Counted from the first letter of the stretch, positions 1 through 8,409 are shown. The stretch is DNA of 43,299 bases from Synergistota bacterium (GCA_025060595.1 JANXBX010000015.1:1-43299), one strand, 5' to 3'. Translations and numbers: made by a program. The notes: generated by a model not told the origin, from the sequence alone.

Positions 1-51
1 CAATATGGGCCCTCGCCGATACATAGAAAGAGCTTTAAGGGAGTGTTATAA
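1..51 (+). CDS. rnhB: Ribonuclease HII, C-terminal end (partial)
   Basis: The window opens inside a gene; 16 codons and a TAA stop are visible. The peptide ends YGPSPIHRKSFKGVL, which matches the conserved C-terminal tail of RNase HII (YGP-x-P-x-HRKSF). The enzyme cleaves RNA in RNA:DNA hybrids and removes misincorporated ribonucleotides. The catalytic part lies upstream of the window. The next gene starts three bases after the stop. In Bacillus, rnhB also precedes the ylqG/ylqH pair, which agrees with the next two genes here. The identification rests on a short but characteristic motif and on this synteny. Confidence 0.8.
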   Translation, partial: QYGPSPIHRKSFKGVL

Positions 52-53
52 GC

Positions 54-1139
54 TTGAGCTATGTAAAGTTAAACGCATCAGGGGAAGTTTTAAGTAGACT
101 GGCTCCTCTTAAAGGGAAGGTTATAGAGGGTAAGGTTGTAGGAAAATCTGGTGATCTTCCCTTACTTGAGATTGAGGATCTTTTGTTTGCTGCTGAGAGC
201 AAGGTTCCTCTTAAGGTGGGAGCTAAAGTCTCTCTATGGGTTAAAGGTATTTTTGGAGATAAGCTTCATCTTCAGCTTCTTTCGGAAGAGGAATTGGATG
301 AGGGCTTTTTAAAGCTGGGATTAAAGGATACGCCTGAGTTTAAACTTGCTTATAGGATTTTGAAAGGTTTGGGAGTAAGCTTTGGGAGAAGGGAGGTAGA
401 GCTTTTAGGAGAGCTTATCTTGAAAAGTAAGGATTTCTCCTTCATTATCGAAGGATTAAGAGCTCTTCAAGCGAAGCTTGGGGTATCAGCCTCTCTTATT
501 AAACTTTTGCTTGTACTCGGTAGCCCGTTCTTTTTGAGAGAGATTCTATTAAAGCTTCTCTTTTATGGAGATAAGGACATAAGGAGATTTCTTGAGAGGA
601 TCATCCCCAGAGGGGAAAGCCTTTCAGCTGAGTCTATTAAGGGCTTTCTCTTAGAAAGCGGTATTCTGGAGGGCGATGAATTAATTGAGCTTCTTATTAG
701 TAAAGGTGGAGCGGATGGAGCGAAGCTTCTGGGATGGCTTCTTCTTCCGAGAGTTTTAAGCCTTCCGCCGAAAGAGGGGGATTGGTTTATATACCTTTGG
801 TTTCCAATCCTATGGGATAAAGGCGAGCTAGTTATTTCTTCTCTGAAAAAGTATAAAAGCAGAGAAGTGGATAAGAAAGAGGAAGGAGAAAGGTTTGAGC
901 TCTTCCTTGAACTTAAGAGCCTTGGGAGGATAAGAGTTTTATTTTATCTTTTGAAAGGAAAGCTTTGGTTAACTTTGGAAGCTGAGGAAGAAAGGGTCCT
1001 CGCCCTTATAAGGAGGAATCTTTCAGATTTGCTATCCTCGCTTGAAGGGCAAGGGTATGATGTGGGAGGTTTATCCTCGCGTTCGATGTTAGTTGAGAGG
1101 TCTTTTTTTGAGGGGGAGGGATTGGATATAAGAATATGA
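54..1139 (+). CDS. FliK-like hook-length control homologue (YlqG-type)
   Basis: A 361-residue protein with a TTG start 10 bases after an AAGGGAG ribosome binding site. Residues about 20-80 are beta-rich and OB-like. The middle is helical and leucine-rich. Residues about 280-345 (from RFELFLELKSLGRIRV to LEGQGYDV) have the pattern of the FliK C-terminal Flg_hook domain, which in FliK contacts the FlhB cytoplasmic tail and switches export from hook to filament substrates. The gene overlaps the following FlhB-tail gene by four bases (ATGA). Bacillus ylqG-ylqH has the same arrangement. A second, more typical FliK lies at 18248. The actual role of the YlqG family is not established; hook-length control or another partner of the FlhB-tail protein is inferred from domain and position. 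Confidence 0.7.
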   Translation: MSYVKLNASGEVLSRLAPLKGKVIEGKVVGKSGDLPLLEIEDLLFAAESKVPLKVGAKVSLWVKGIFGDKLHLQLLSEEELDEGFLKLGLKDTPEFKLAYRILKGLGVSFGRREVELLGELILKSKDFSFIIEGLRALQAKLGVSASLIKLLLVLGSPFFLREILLKLLFYGDKDIRRFLERIIPRGESLSAESIKGFLLESGILEGDELIELLISKGGADGAKLLGWLLLPRVLSLPPKEGDWFIYLWFPILWDKGELVISSLKKYKSREVDKKEEGERFELFLELKSLGRIRVLFYLLKGKLWLTLEAEEERVLALIRRNLSDLLSSLEGQGYDVGGLSSRSMLVERSFFEGEGLDIRI

Positions 1140-1393
1140 GTGAGGATTTGAAGAAGGCTGCTGCCTTGAAATATGATGAAGAGAAAGATAAAGCTCCTAA
1201 GGTGGTTGCTTCAGGAAGGGGTAAAATAGCTGAAAAAATAATTGAGATTGCTAAAGAATATGATATACCTATATATGAGGATCCTGATCTTGTTGAGCTT
1301 TTATTAAAGGTAGATATAGGGGAGGAGATACCGCCTGAGCTTTATAAGGCAGTTGCTGAGGTTTTGGCTTTTATATATAGACTAAGGGGGTAG
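1136..1393 (+). CDS. Free-standing FlhB C-terminal-domain protein (FhlP/YlqH type)
   Basis: An 85-residue soluble protein equivalent to the part of FlhB that follows the self-cleavage site. Its AAALKYDEEKDKAPKVVA matches the FlhB segment AVALRYDPEIMNAPIVVA. Its end, EIPPELYKAVAEVLAFIYRL, is nearly identical to the C-terminus of the full FlhB in this window (28553-29680). It has no membrane segments and no NPTH motif, because it begins just after where that motif would lie. Such stand-alone tails (YlqH in Bacillus) are known; at least some can partly replace the FlhB tail. The start codon overlaps the stop of the FliK-like gene, so the two are probably translationally coupled and may work as a specificity-switch pair. 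The family call is strong; the function is inferred. Confidence 0.85.
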   Translation: MSEDLKKAAALKYDEEKDKAPKVVASGRGKIAEKIIEIAKEYDIPIYEDPDLVELLLKVDIGEEIPPELYKAVAEVLAFIYRLRG

Positions 1394-1401
1394 CTTAAAG
1401 G

Positions 1402-2499
1402 GTGAGATGTCTACCGGTTACGAAACTCGAAGAAGGGATGGTTGTGGGTAAAACTATATATACTTCTGATGGAAGGCCTCTTTTAAGAAGAGGCATAGTG
1501 CTTGACAAAAAACATATAGATAGGCTTAAGAGCCTAGGTATACCTGTAATATACATTGAGGAGGAGCCTTTGAAAGGAATAGATGTAGAGGATGTTATAT
1601 TGGATAAAGTGAGGATGAACGCTGTTCAAGAGGCGCGCAGGCTAATGCTTAAGATAAGGAAGGAGCTTAAGTTTTACAATAAAAAGATTTCTGACTTGGA
1701 TCTAAGTGAGGATATAGAGGGAATTAAAGGTGTTGTAGACTCCCTTATGAGGGAGGTATTCAGGACAAAAGAGGCCCTTTATAGCTTTATAGATATAAGG
1801 GGTTTAGAGGATTTCCTTTATGGACATATGGTAAATGTCACCGTACTGGGCATGATGACAGGGTTATCTCTTGGTTATAAGCCTGATAGGCTTTTCCCGT
1901 TAGGCCTGGGGTTATTCCTTCACGATGTAGGTAAGGCCATTTTAGATGATGCCGTTTTAGCTGATCAGAAGCTGCTTGGGGATGAAAAAAATCCCCTTAT
2001 AATAAAGCATACTGTGGTGGGGTATGAGATCGTAAAGAGAATTCCGGGAGTATCTCTTCTTTCAGCTCATATTGCCTATCAACATCATGAAAGGCTAGAT
2101 GGGAAGGGATATCCAAGGGGACTTTATGGATCGGATATCCATGAGTTTGCTAAGATAGCAAGCGTTGTTAACACTTACGATATACTTGTTTCAGGATCTC
2201 CCTTCCAATCTAGGGTTAAGCCAAATGAGGCTATCGAGATAATAAGAAAAGGTGTGGGAACCCTATTTGATAGAGATGTTGTAGAAGCTTTTCTGAAGAA
2301 TGTAGCTATATATCCGGTTGGAAGCATGGTAAGACTCTCTACGGGTGAGATAGCTGTTGTTTCCCAAACTAAAAGGGGATTCCCTGATGCACCTATAGTT
2401 AGAGTGATAAAGGATTGGAGCGGTAACGACCTTGAGATACCCGTTGAGATAGACCTATCTATTCATGAGAACATAAAGGTTGAGGAGATGATAGAGTGA
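1402..2499 (+). CDS. HD-GYP domain protein, probable cyclic di-GMP phosphodiesterase
   Basis: A 365-residue cytoplasmic protein. The N-terminal ~60 residues (MRCLPVTKLEEGMVVGKTIY...) have the form of the small domain that often precedes HD-GYP. The HD-GYP domain follows with LHDVGK (H174-D175), a downstream His in IKHTVVGYEI, and HHERLDGKGYP at 228-238, which contains the GYP signature. The metal ligands and the GYP triad are present, so c-di-GMP hydrolysis to pGpG/GMP is expected. Residues after about 300 form an extra beta-rich C-terminal region. The GTG start follows AAAGGG closely. The gene sits just after the FlhB-tail gene and overlaps yraN. Two PilZ proteins downstream (33862-35120) are possible receivers of its signal. 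Confidence 0.85.
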   Translation: MRCLPVTKLEEGMVVGKTIYTSDGRPLLRRGIVLDKKHIDRLKSLGIPVIYIEEEPLKGIDVEDVILDKVRMNAVQEARRLMLKIRKELKFYNKKISDLDLSEDIEGIKGVVDSLMREVFRTKEALYSFIDIRGLEDFLYGHMVNVTVLGMMTGLSLGYKPDRLFPLGLGLFLHDVGKAILDDAVLADQKLLGDEKNPLIIKHTVVGYEIVKRIPGVSLLSAHIAYQHHERLDGKGYPRGLYGSDIHEFAKIASVVNTYDILVSGSPFQSRVKPNEAIEIIRKGVGTLFDRDVVEAFLKNVAIYPVGSMVRLSTGEIAVVSQTKRGFPDAPIVRVIKDWSGNDLEIPVEIDLSIHENIKVEEMIE

Positions 2500-2840
2500 A
2501 AGAGAAAGGTAAAAGGGCTGAAGAAGAAGCGATAGCTTACCTTAAGAGAAAGGGGTACAGCATTCTTGAGAGAAATTACTTTACCCGCTTTGGCGAGATA
2601 GATGTAGTTGCTAAAAAAGACGGTTTTATAGTTTTCATCGAGGTTAAAAGTAGTGAGGCTTGGGATGCGGAATATAATATTACTCTCCATAAGGCTAAAA
2701 AGCTTTATAAGGCTGCTATGGTTTACCTCTCAAGGAAAGGTTTTGTTGATCTTCCATTTAGGTTCGATCTCATTGCTATAAACGGTGGTAATCTCAATCA
2801 CTATGAGAATATCTTAGGGGAGGGCGGAGTCTTTGGTTAG
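2496..2840 (+). CDS. yraN: UPF0102/YraN-family nuclease-like protein
   Basis: A 114-residue protein with the family pattern: N-terminal GKRAEEEAIAYLKRKGY, then FGEIDVVAKKDGFIVFIEVK. The E-x-D ... E-x-K arrangement is the PD-(D/E)xK nuclease core. The biochemical role of most family members is uncertain; a DNA-processing role is often proposed because the gene lies near rnhB, comM and dprA, as here. The GTG start overlaps the HD-GYP stop, with GAGGAG eight bases upstream. The 3' end overlaps comM by eight bases. Confidence 0.85.
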   Translation: MKEKGKRAEEEAIAYLKRKGYSILERNYFTRFGEIDVVAKKDGFIVFIEVKSSEAWDAEYNITLHKAKKLYKAAMVYLSRKGFVDLPFRFDLIAINGGNLNHYENILGEGGVFG

Positions 2841-4362
2841 CTTCTGCTGGACCGTGGCCTTTAACGGTCTTGAAGCTATACCGGTCAAAGTTGAGGTAGA
2901 TGTTTCTAGAGGCTTGCCATCCTTTAATCTTGTAGGTTTGCCAGACACCGTCGTTAGAGAGTCGAAAGAACGAGTTAGGTCAGCCTTGAAAAACAGCGGT
3001 TTCTCCTTTCCGTCAAGCAGAGTTGTAGTTAATCTTGTTCCTGCTGATTTGAAGAAGGAAGGCAGTCATTTCGATCTTCCTATAGCCTTAGCTCTTCTTT
3101 CAGCCTTAGGTGAGTTACCCGAGCTTTCTGATTGGCTTGTTTTCGGGGAGCTCTCACTGAATGGGGAGCTTGAAAAGACAAGAGGAGCAATTTTAGCCGC
3201 CTCTTTAGCCAAGGAGAAGAACTTAAAGCTTCTTTTTCCCTTTAAAAACGCTTTTGAGGTCTCTCCAATAGCTTCTGGGCTTTCAGCTTATGGCGTTGAA
3301 AATCTATCGCAGGCCTTTGCATTTCTTAAGGGGGAGATGCTTCTTAAGGAGCTTGAGCCTACCGATTTCAAATCTTTACCAGTTGATTCTGAGTTTGATA
3401 TATCTGATGTTAAAGGACAGGTCTTCGCTAAAAGGGCTTTAGAGATAGCTGCCTCAGGCTGGCATAGCCTGATAATGATCGGGCCACCTGGTAGCGGAAA
3501 AACTATGCTTGCTAAGATATTGGTTTCTCTTCTTCCTCCAATGGTTGACGAAGAAATAGTAGAGGTTTCTAAGATATATAGTATAGCGGGATATCTTAAT
3601 AATGGTTTGATAGTGAGGAGGCCGTTTAGAGCCCCTCATCATACGATAAGTGAAGTAGGCCTATGTGGTGGAGGCGGAAGCCCACATCCAGGAGAGATAT
3701 CCTTAGCTCATAGAGGGGTTCTTTTTTTAGACGAGCTTCCTGAGTTTTCAAGAAGATCCTTGGAGGTTTTAAGACAACCTCTTGAAGAAGGAAAGGTTAG
3801 CTTATCTAGGGCAGGATATTCCTTATCCTTTCCGGCTTGCTTTCTTATGGTTGGTGCTATGAACCCATGTCCATGTGGTTTTTTAGGTGACACGGAAAGG
3901 GAATGTAAGTGTTCCTCTCTGGCGATTAAGAAATATTTCTCAAAGCTTTCTGGTCCCTTGATAGATAGGATAGATTTACATGTGGAGGTCCCAAGGCTAA
4001 AGCCAGATGAGCTTGTATTTGCTGGTTCCGATGAATCTGAGACAAATGAGAAGTTAAGAGGAAAGGTTGCTTTTGCTTGGGAAGCTCAGAGGGAAAGGTT
4101 TTCTTCTCCCTTGAGATTTAACTCCATGATGACCCCTGATGAGTTGAAAAGGTTTTGCCCCTTAGGTAAAGAGGAAAAAGCCTTTTTAAGGAAAGCTCTA
4201 AGCGATCTTGGTCTAACTGCAAGGGCTTACAATAAGGTTTTAAAGGTAGCAAGGACAATAGCTGACTTAAGCGGAAGCCCCGATATAAAGGTGGAGCATC
4301 TTGCTGAGGCTTTAACTTTTAGGCTATTAGATAGAAGGGAGACACCTTGGACGATCGATTAG
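2833..4362 (+). CDS. comM: ComM / YifB-family AAA+ ATPase (Mg-chelatase-like)
   Basis: A 509-residue protein. The N-terminal domain begins FNGLEAIPVKVEVDVSRGLP and continues GLPDTVVRESKERVRSALKNSG, as in ComM/YifB. The ATPase core has Walker A GPPGSGKT (217-224) and Walker B VLFLDE (296-301). A cysteine cluster follows in NPCPCGFLGD...CKC, and the C-terminal Mg-chelatase-like domain ends in FRLLDRR. ComM of naturally transformable bacteria is a helicase that promotes branch migration during integration of transforming DNA. The TTG start lies inside the yraN 3' end, and dprA, another transformation/recombination gene, overlaps its stop. The family assignment is secure; natural competence cannot be concluded from this window. 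Confidence 0.92.
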   Translation: MVSFCWTVAFNGLEAIPVKVEVDVSRGLPSFNLVGLPDTVVRESKERVRSALKNSGFSFPSSRVVVNLVPADLKKEGSHFDLPIALALLSALGELPELSDWLVFGELSLNGELEKTRGAILAASLAKEKNLKLLFPFKNAFEVSPIASGLSAYGVENLSQAFAFLKGEMLLKELEPTDFKSLPVDSEFDISDVKGQVFAKRALEIAASGWHSLIMIGPPGSGKTMLAKILVSLLPPMVDEEIVEVSKIYSIAGYLNNGLIVRRPFRAPHHTISEVGLCGGGGSPHPGEISLAHRGVLFLDELPEFSRRSLEVLRQPLEEGKVSLSRAGYSLSFPACFLMVGAMNPCPCGFLGDTERECKCSSLAIKKYFSKLSGPLIDRIDLHVEVPRLKPDELVFAGSDESETNEKLRGKVAFAWEAQRERFSSPLRFNSMMTPDELKRFCPLGKEEKAFLRKALSDLGLTARAYNKVLKVARTIADLSGSPDIKVEHLAEALTFRLLDRRETPWTID

Positions 4363-5423
4363 CTCTTTTAGGACTTAATTTGGTTGAAGGATTAGGACCA
4401 GTTAAAATCAGCTCTCTTATAGCCTTTTTTGGTTCACCTTTGGATGCCTGGAACGCTTCTTTAAAGGAAGTGCTTCAAGTTCCTGGAATAGGGGAGAAGA
4501 TAGCTCAAGCTCTTTTAAAAGTTAAGAAGGAGAAGCTTCTTGAGAGGGAGCTTGAGCTAATGGATAAGTGGGGCATAAGCTTTTTAACCCTTTTAGACGA
4601 GGGATATCCTGTTCTCCTTAAGGAGATAGAGAATCATCCTCCTGTTTTGTACATTAAGGGTAGCTTAAAAAATGACGTATTGACGCTTGCTGTGGTCGGA
4701 ACGAGAAAGCCTTCTCCTTACGGCAGGAAAGTTGCAAGGGAGTTTAGTAAGTTTCTTGCCTCTTCTGGAGTCTGTATAATCAGCGGTCTCGCTCGAGGGA
4801 TAGACTCTGAGGCTCATAAGGGAGCTTTAGAGGGAGGAGGTACAACTTATGCAGTTTTAGGCTCTGGTATCCTTAATCTATATCCGCCTGAGCTTAAGGG
4901 ATTGGCTGAAGAGATAGCTTCTAGGGGTGCGCTATTAAGTGAATATCCTCTTTTTACTCCTCCTCTTTCTGGAAACTTCCCTCGCAGGAATAGAATTATA
5001 AGCGGGATTTCAAAAGGGGTGTTGGTTGTTGAGGCTCCCTTAAAGAGCGGAGCGATGATAACTGTCTCTTACGCTTTAGATCAGGGTAGAGATGTATTTG
5101 CCGTTCCAGGTAGTATATACTCATCTAAGAGTGAAGGGCCTAATCTGCTCATTCAGCAAGGGGCTAAGCCTGCTTTAAAGCCTGAGGATATTCTGGAAGA
5201 ATACGGAGTAAAGATGAGCTTTGCTAAAAGAGATGGTAATATTTTAGATATTTCTGAGGAAGAGAGGAGAATTCTCGATAAATTGCCTGTTGGAGAGGTT
5301 TTCCCCATCGATAATTTATTTTATGATGATGCTAATTGCGGAAAATTTGCTATAATAACTATGCTTGAGTTAAAAGGATATTTAAAGAGAGTTGAAGGAA
5401 ACAAGGTTATTAGAGTTAAGTGA
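4347..5423 (+). CDS. dprA: DNA-processing protein DprA
   Basis: A 358-residue protein. Residues ~8-65 are a helix-hairpin-helix region (LVEGLGPVKISSLIAFFGS, VPGIGEKIAQALL). A Rossmann-like core contains GTRKPSPYGRKVA and SGLARGIDSEAHKGAL, the DprA signatures. A winged-helix C-terminus runs from SEEERRILDKL to the end. DprA binds single-stranded DNA and loads RecA during transformation. The TTG start follows AAGGGAG by five bases and overlaps comM by 16 bases. The stop overlaps the region just ahead of the Smg-like gene. Confidence 0.95.
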   Translation: MDDRLALLGLNLVEGLGPVKISSLIAFFGSPLDAWNASLKEVLQVPGIGEKIAQALLKVKKEKLLERELELMDKWGISFLTLLDEGYPVLLKEIENHPPVLYIKGSLKNDVLTLAVVGTRKPSPYGRKVAREFSKFLASSGVCIISGLARGIDSEAHKGALEGGGTTYAVLGSGILNLYPPELKGLAEEIASRGALLSEYPLFTPPLSGNFPRRNRIISGISKGVLVVEAPLKSGAMITVSYALDQGRDVFAVPGSIYSSKSEGPNLLIQQGAKPALKPEDILEEYGVKMSFAKRDGNILDISEEERRILDKLPVGEVFPIDNLFYDDANCGKFAIITMLELKGYLKRVEGNKVIRVK

Positions 5424-5431
5424 GGAGTTTA

Positions 5432-5731
5432 ATGGATTCTCTTAGGAGGGAGATAGATATGGAGGAAAAATTTATAAGAGTGCTTCATGCGAGAGAGAGG
5501 TTAAGGCTCACTCCTGCTGCCGAGGGGATAATATATAAGGCAGTTCAGCTAGGGTTGTTGGATGAAAAAGATAGAGAGGCGCTCTTGGAGCAGATAATGT
5601 TTCTTACACCTGGCAAGTTTGAGGAGATAGATATAGAGGAATTGAGATATATAATGGAGAACTTTATAGAAGATGAGGATATGCTTACCATTCTTTTTGA
5701 GGAGGAGGGGCAAAAGAAAACCTTAAATTGA
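5432..5731 (+). CDS. Smg/DUF494-family small protein
   Basis: A small acidic protein whose C-terminal half (LLDEKDREALLEQIMFLTPGKF, then IDIEELRYIMENFI) matches the C-terminal region of Smg/DUF494 proteins, which are encoded next to dprA in many genomes. The biochemical role is unknown. I chose the ATG at 5432, four bases after GAGGAG. A stronger AGGAGGGAG lies seven bases before a downstream ATG at 5459, which would give 90 residues. An upstream GTG at 5420 overlaps the dprA stop. The gene stands where topA is often found between dprA and trmFO. Family call moderate, start uncertain. Confidence 0.6.
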   Translation: MDSLRREIDMEEKFIRVLHARERLRLTPAAEGIIYKAVQLGLLDEKDREALLEQIMFLTPGKFEEIDIEELRYIMENFIEDEDMLTILFEEEGQKKTLN

Positions 5732-7023
5732 GAAAGGTTTGTGTTATCGGTGGCGGACTCGCCGGTAGTGAAGCTGCCTGGCAGCTTGCTAAAAGAGGAA
5801 TTAAGGTTACCTTATTCGAGATGAGACCCCACCTTATGACTCCAGCTCATCAAACGGGATATTTCGCTGAGCTTGTTTGCAGTAACTCCCTTGGTGCCGA
5901 AGGGCTTGATACTGCCTCCGGGCTATTGAAGGAGGAGCTTAGGTTACTCGGTTCGGTAATACTTGAGTGTGCATATGCTTCTAGGGTTCCAGCGGGCAAA
6001 GCCTTAGCTGTAGACAGGGAGAGGTTTTCCAAACTTGTAACCGAAAGGATAAGCTCAAACTCTCTGATAGAAGTGGTACGAGAGGAGGTTAAAGAGGTTC
6101 CGGATGACGGTGAAGTGATAGTTGCCACTGGTCCGCTGACCTCTCCTTCCCTATCTGAGAAGCTAAGAGAGCTTTTAGGTTCGGAATATCTTTACTTTTA
6201 CGATGCTGTTTCTCCTATAGTTACTTATGAATCTCTTAATATGGAGAGGATCTTTAAGGGGTCTAGATATGGAGTGGGAGAAGACTATCTTAACTGTCCT
6301 ATGACCAAGGAAGAATACGAGGCTTTCTGGGAGGCTTTGGTTAACGCGGAGAGGCATCCTCTTCATTCTTTCGAGGATCCTAAGTATTTCGAAGGGTGTT
6401 TGCCTATAGAGGTTATAGCCTCTAGAGGGAAGGAAACCCTTCTTTACGGTCCGCTTAAGCCCGTTGGTTTGATAGATCCGAAAAGCGGTAAGGAGCCGTA
6501 TGCTGTGGTTCAGCTCAGAAGGGAGAATATAGAGGGAACGCTTTATAATCTTGTGGGCTTTCAGACGAACCTTAAGTGGAGTGAGCAAAGAAGGGTTTTT
6601 AGAATGATCCCGGGCCTTGAAAATGCCGAGTTTGTCAGATATGGTGTCATGCATAGGAATATTTTCATAAACTCTCCGGTCCTTCTTGACCGTTCTTTAA
6701 GGCTCAAGAAAGATAGAAGAGTTCTTTTTGCTGGACAGATAGTCGGAGTTGAAGGGTATATGGAGTCTACGGCTATGGGGTTAGTCGCTGCCTTAAGTAT
6801 CATTTCCGATGGGAATATTGAGTTTCCTGAAGAAACTATGATAGGTTCTCTTTTACGATACATAACTACAGCTGATCCTTGTAACTTTCAGCCCATGAAC
6901 GCTAACTTTGGGATACTTCCTTCGCTTGAATTTAAGGAGCGCGACAAAGTGAAGAGGAAAATAAAACTTTCTGATAGGGCTATAAATACCTTGACAAATT
7001 GGTGGAAATGCTTAAAATATTAG
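5728..7023 (+). CDS. trmFO: tRNA uracil-54 methyltransferase TrmFO (folate/FAD-dependent)
   Basis: A 431-residue flavoprotein that makes 5-methyluridine at position 54 in the tRNA T-loop, using methylenetetrahydrofolate and FADH2. The N-terminal dinucleotide-binding motif is VIGGGLAGSEAAWQLA. The family segment ELVCSNSLGAEGLDTASGLLKEEL carries Cys51. A second conserved cysteine, Cys224, lies in FEGCLPIEV; the equivalent pair is implicated in catalysis in Bacillus TrmFO. Length is typical. The TTG start overlaps the stop of the preceding gene (TTGA), which suggests coupled translation. The 3' end carries a promoter-like sequence that may drive xerC. Confidence 0.95.
   Translation: MRKVCVIGGGLAGSEAAWQLAKRGIKVTLFEMRPHLMTPAHQTGYFAELVCSNSLGAEGLDTASGLLKEELRLLGSVILECAYASRVPAGKALAVDRERFSKLVTERISSNSLIEVVREEVKEVPDDGEVIVATGPLTSPSLSEKLRELLGSEYLYFYDAVSPIVTYESLNMERIFKGSRYGVGEDYLNCPMTKEEYEAFWEALVNAERHPLHSFEDPKYFEGCLPIEVIASRGKETLLYGPLKPVGLIDPKSGKEPYAVVQLRRENIEGTLYNLVGFQTNLKWSEQRRVFRMIPGLENAEFVRYGVMHRNIFINSPVLLDRSLRLKKDRRVLFAGQIVGVEGYMESTAMGLVAALSIISDGNIEFPEETMIGSLLRYITTADPCNFQPMNANFGILPSLEFKERDKVKRKIKLSDRAINTLTNWWKCLKY
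6991..7018 (+). promoter_or_regulatory. Candidate sigma-A promoter ahead of xerC-hslVU-codY
   Basis: TTGACA at 6991-6996, a 16-base spacer, then TAAAAT at 7013-7018. The -35 is perfect and the -10 matches five of six consensus positions. It lies inside the end of trmFO. A start point seven bases after the -10 would fall near 7025, only about five bases before the xerC ATG at 7030, where no Shine-Dalgarno sequence is visible. An effectively leaderless xerC message is therefore possible. This is sequence resemblance only. Confidence 0.45.
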
Positions 7024-7029
7024 CTTAAA

Positions 7030-7875
7030 ATGGGGTTTGAAACAATTTTAGATGAATTTTTACGTGAGCTTGCCTTATTTAAAGGATTTTCGGAACATAC
7101 TCTCAAGGCTTATTCTTCTGATATATGTGAATTTTTATCTTTTTTGGAAGATAGGTCCTTGGAGCTTAATAGATATACTCTTTGGGAATATCGGGATTAC
7201 CTTTCCTCTCAAGGATATGAGAGAAGCAGTATAGCTCGAAAGCTTTCTTCGCTCAGATCCTTTTTAAGGTTTTTGAGGGAAAAAGGTTTTCTTAAGGAAT
7301 CGCTTGAAAGGGTTCTTAAAAATCCGAGGATGAATAGATCTCTTCCGAAGGCTCTCTCAGTGGAAGAGGTGGAAAAGTTGATATCTTCGGCTTTAGACTC
7401 AAGAGAAAGAGCTATAGTTGAGTTTATCTATGCTACTGGCGTGAGGGTGGGAGAGCTCGTTTCCCTGAATTGGAGCGATATAGATTGGATTAATGAGATA
7501 GTGAGAGTTGTAGGAAAGGGAGGTAAAGAAAGAATAGTCCCTATAGGTTCGAAAGCTCTTGAGGCTCTTAAGGCCTACGGTAAGGAAAGCGGGATGAGTG
7601 GGCCTTTGTTTAAAAACAAAAATGGCGATAGGCTTACAGCAAGAAGCGTTGAGAGGATAATAAGGGCTATGGCTCTTCGGGCGGGCTTAAAGGGGCATGT
7701 TACTCCTCACGTTTTAAGGCACTCTTTTGCTACTCATCTTCTTGAAGGAGGAGCTGATCTTAGGATGGTTCAAGAGATGTTAGGTCATTCGAGCCTTGCC
7801 ACAACGCAAATTTATACTAAGGTTACCTTAGAGAGAGTGAAGGAGGTGTATGAGCTTGCCCATCCGAGGAGTTAA
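7030..7875 (+). CDS. xerC: Tyrosine recombinase XerC
   Basis: A 281-residue tyrosine recombinase. The N-terminal SAM-like DNA-binding domain (residues ~5-90) contains [16 protein letters not shown]. The catalytic domain carries Arg139 ([12 protein letters not shown]), Lys163 in VGKGGKER, His227-x-x-Arg230 ([13 protein letters not shown]), His253 (LGH) and nucleophile Tyr262 (QIYTKV). XerC acts at dif sites to resolve chromosome dimers. Synteny with hslVU and codY matches the Bacillus codV-codW-codX-codY operon, where codV is this recombinase. A mobile-element integrase is unlikely given this housekeeping context. No ribosome binding site is seen before the ATG. Confidence 0.93.
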   Translation: MGFETILDEFLRELALFKGFSEHTLKAYSSDICEFLSFLEDRSLELNRYTLWEYRDYLSSQGYERSSIARKLSSLRSFLRFLREKGFLKESLERVLKNPRMNRSLPKALSVEEVEKLISSALDSRERAIVEFIYATGVRVGELVSLNWSDIDWINEIVRVVGKGGKERIVPIGSKALEALKAYGKESGMSGPLFKNKNGDRLTARSVERIIRAMALRAGLKGHVTPHVLRHSFATHLLEGGADLRMVQEMLGHSSLATTQIYTKVTLERVKEVYELAHPRS

Positions 7876-8395
7876 GTCTACCACGATCATTGCTTTAAGA
7901 CATAAGGGAGAGTCTGTAATGGGTGGGGATGGTCAGGTTACGATGGGAGAGATGATCTTAAAGGAAAGCGCTAAGAAGGTGAGACGCCTCTATGGAGGAA
8001 GGGTTCTTGCCGGTTTTGCAGGAGCCACAGCCGATGCCATGACTCTCCTTGAGAGGTTTGAGGGAAGGCTTGAGGAAAGTCAAGGTAATCTTTTGAAAGC
8101 TGCTGTTGAGATGGCTAAAGATTGGAGAACCGACAAGATCTTAAGAAGGCTTGAGGCTCTCTTGATAGTTATGGATAAGGAAAGAATACTTCTTATATCT
8201 GGTACGGGGGATATAGTTGAGCCTGATGACAATGTAATAGCTGTAGGTTCAGGTGGGGGTTATGCTCTTGCAGCGGCTAAGGCTTTAATTGCTCGCACTG
8301 ATCTTTCGGCGGAAGAAATAGTTAGGGAATCTCTTAAGATAGCATCGGCCTTATGTATATATACAAATAGTAACTTTATAATAGAAAAGCTTTAA
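7856..8395 (+). CDS. hslV: HslV / ClpQ peptidase subunit of the HslUV protease
   Basis: An N-terminal-nucleophile peptidase of about 179 residues, the proteolytic chamber of HslUV. The conserved start of the mature enzyme, [23 protein letters not shown], is clear. The TTG at 7856 is preferred because AGGAGG (7841-7846) lies nine bases upstream; the ATG at 7850 is only three bases from it. With the TTG start the likely catalytic threonine is residue 9, so an eight-residue leader would have to be removed. The gene overlaps the 3' end of xerC by about 20 bases and is followed at once by hslU. Confidence 0.93.
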   Translation: MPIRGVKSTTIIALRHKGESVMGGDGQVTMGEMILKESAKKVRRLYGGRVLAGFAGATADAMTLLERFEGRLEESQGNLLKAAVEMAKDWRTDKILRRLEALLIVMDKERILLISGTGDIVEPDDNVIAVGSGGGYALAAAKALIARTDLSAEEIVRESLKIASALCIYTNSNFIIEKL

Positions 8396-8409
8396 GAGAG
8401 GTGATCTAT

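Noticed and set aside
1502..1530. TTGACA inside the HD-GYP gene as a promoter
   Set aside because: No acceptable -10 sequence at 16-18 bases and no downstream gene start nearby.
6175..6654. 159-residue minus-strand open frame
   Set aside because: Fully antisense to trmFO, a well-conserved gene; no ribosome binding site or family pattern.
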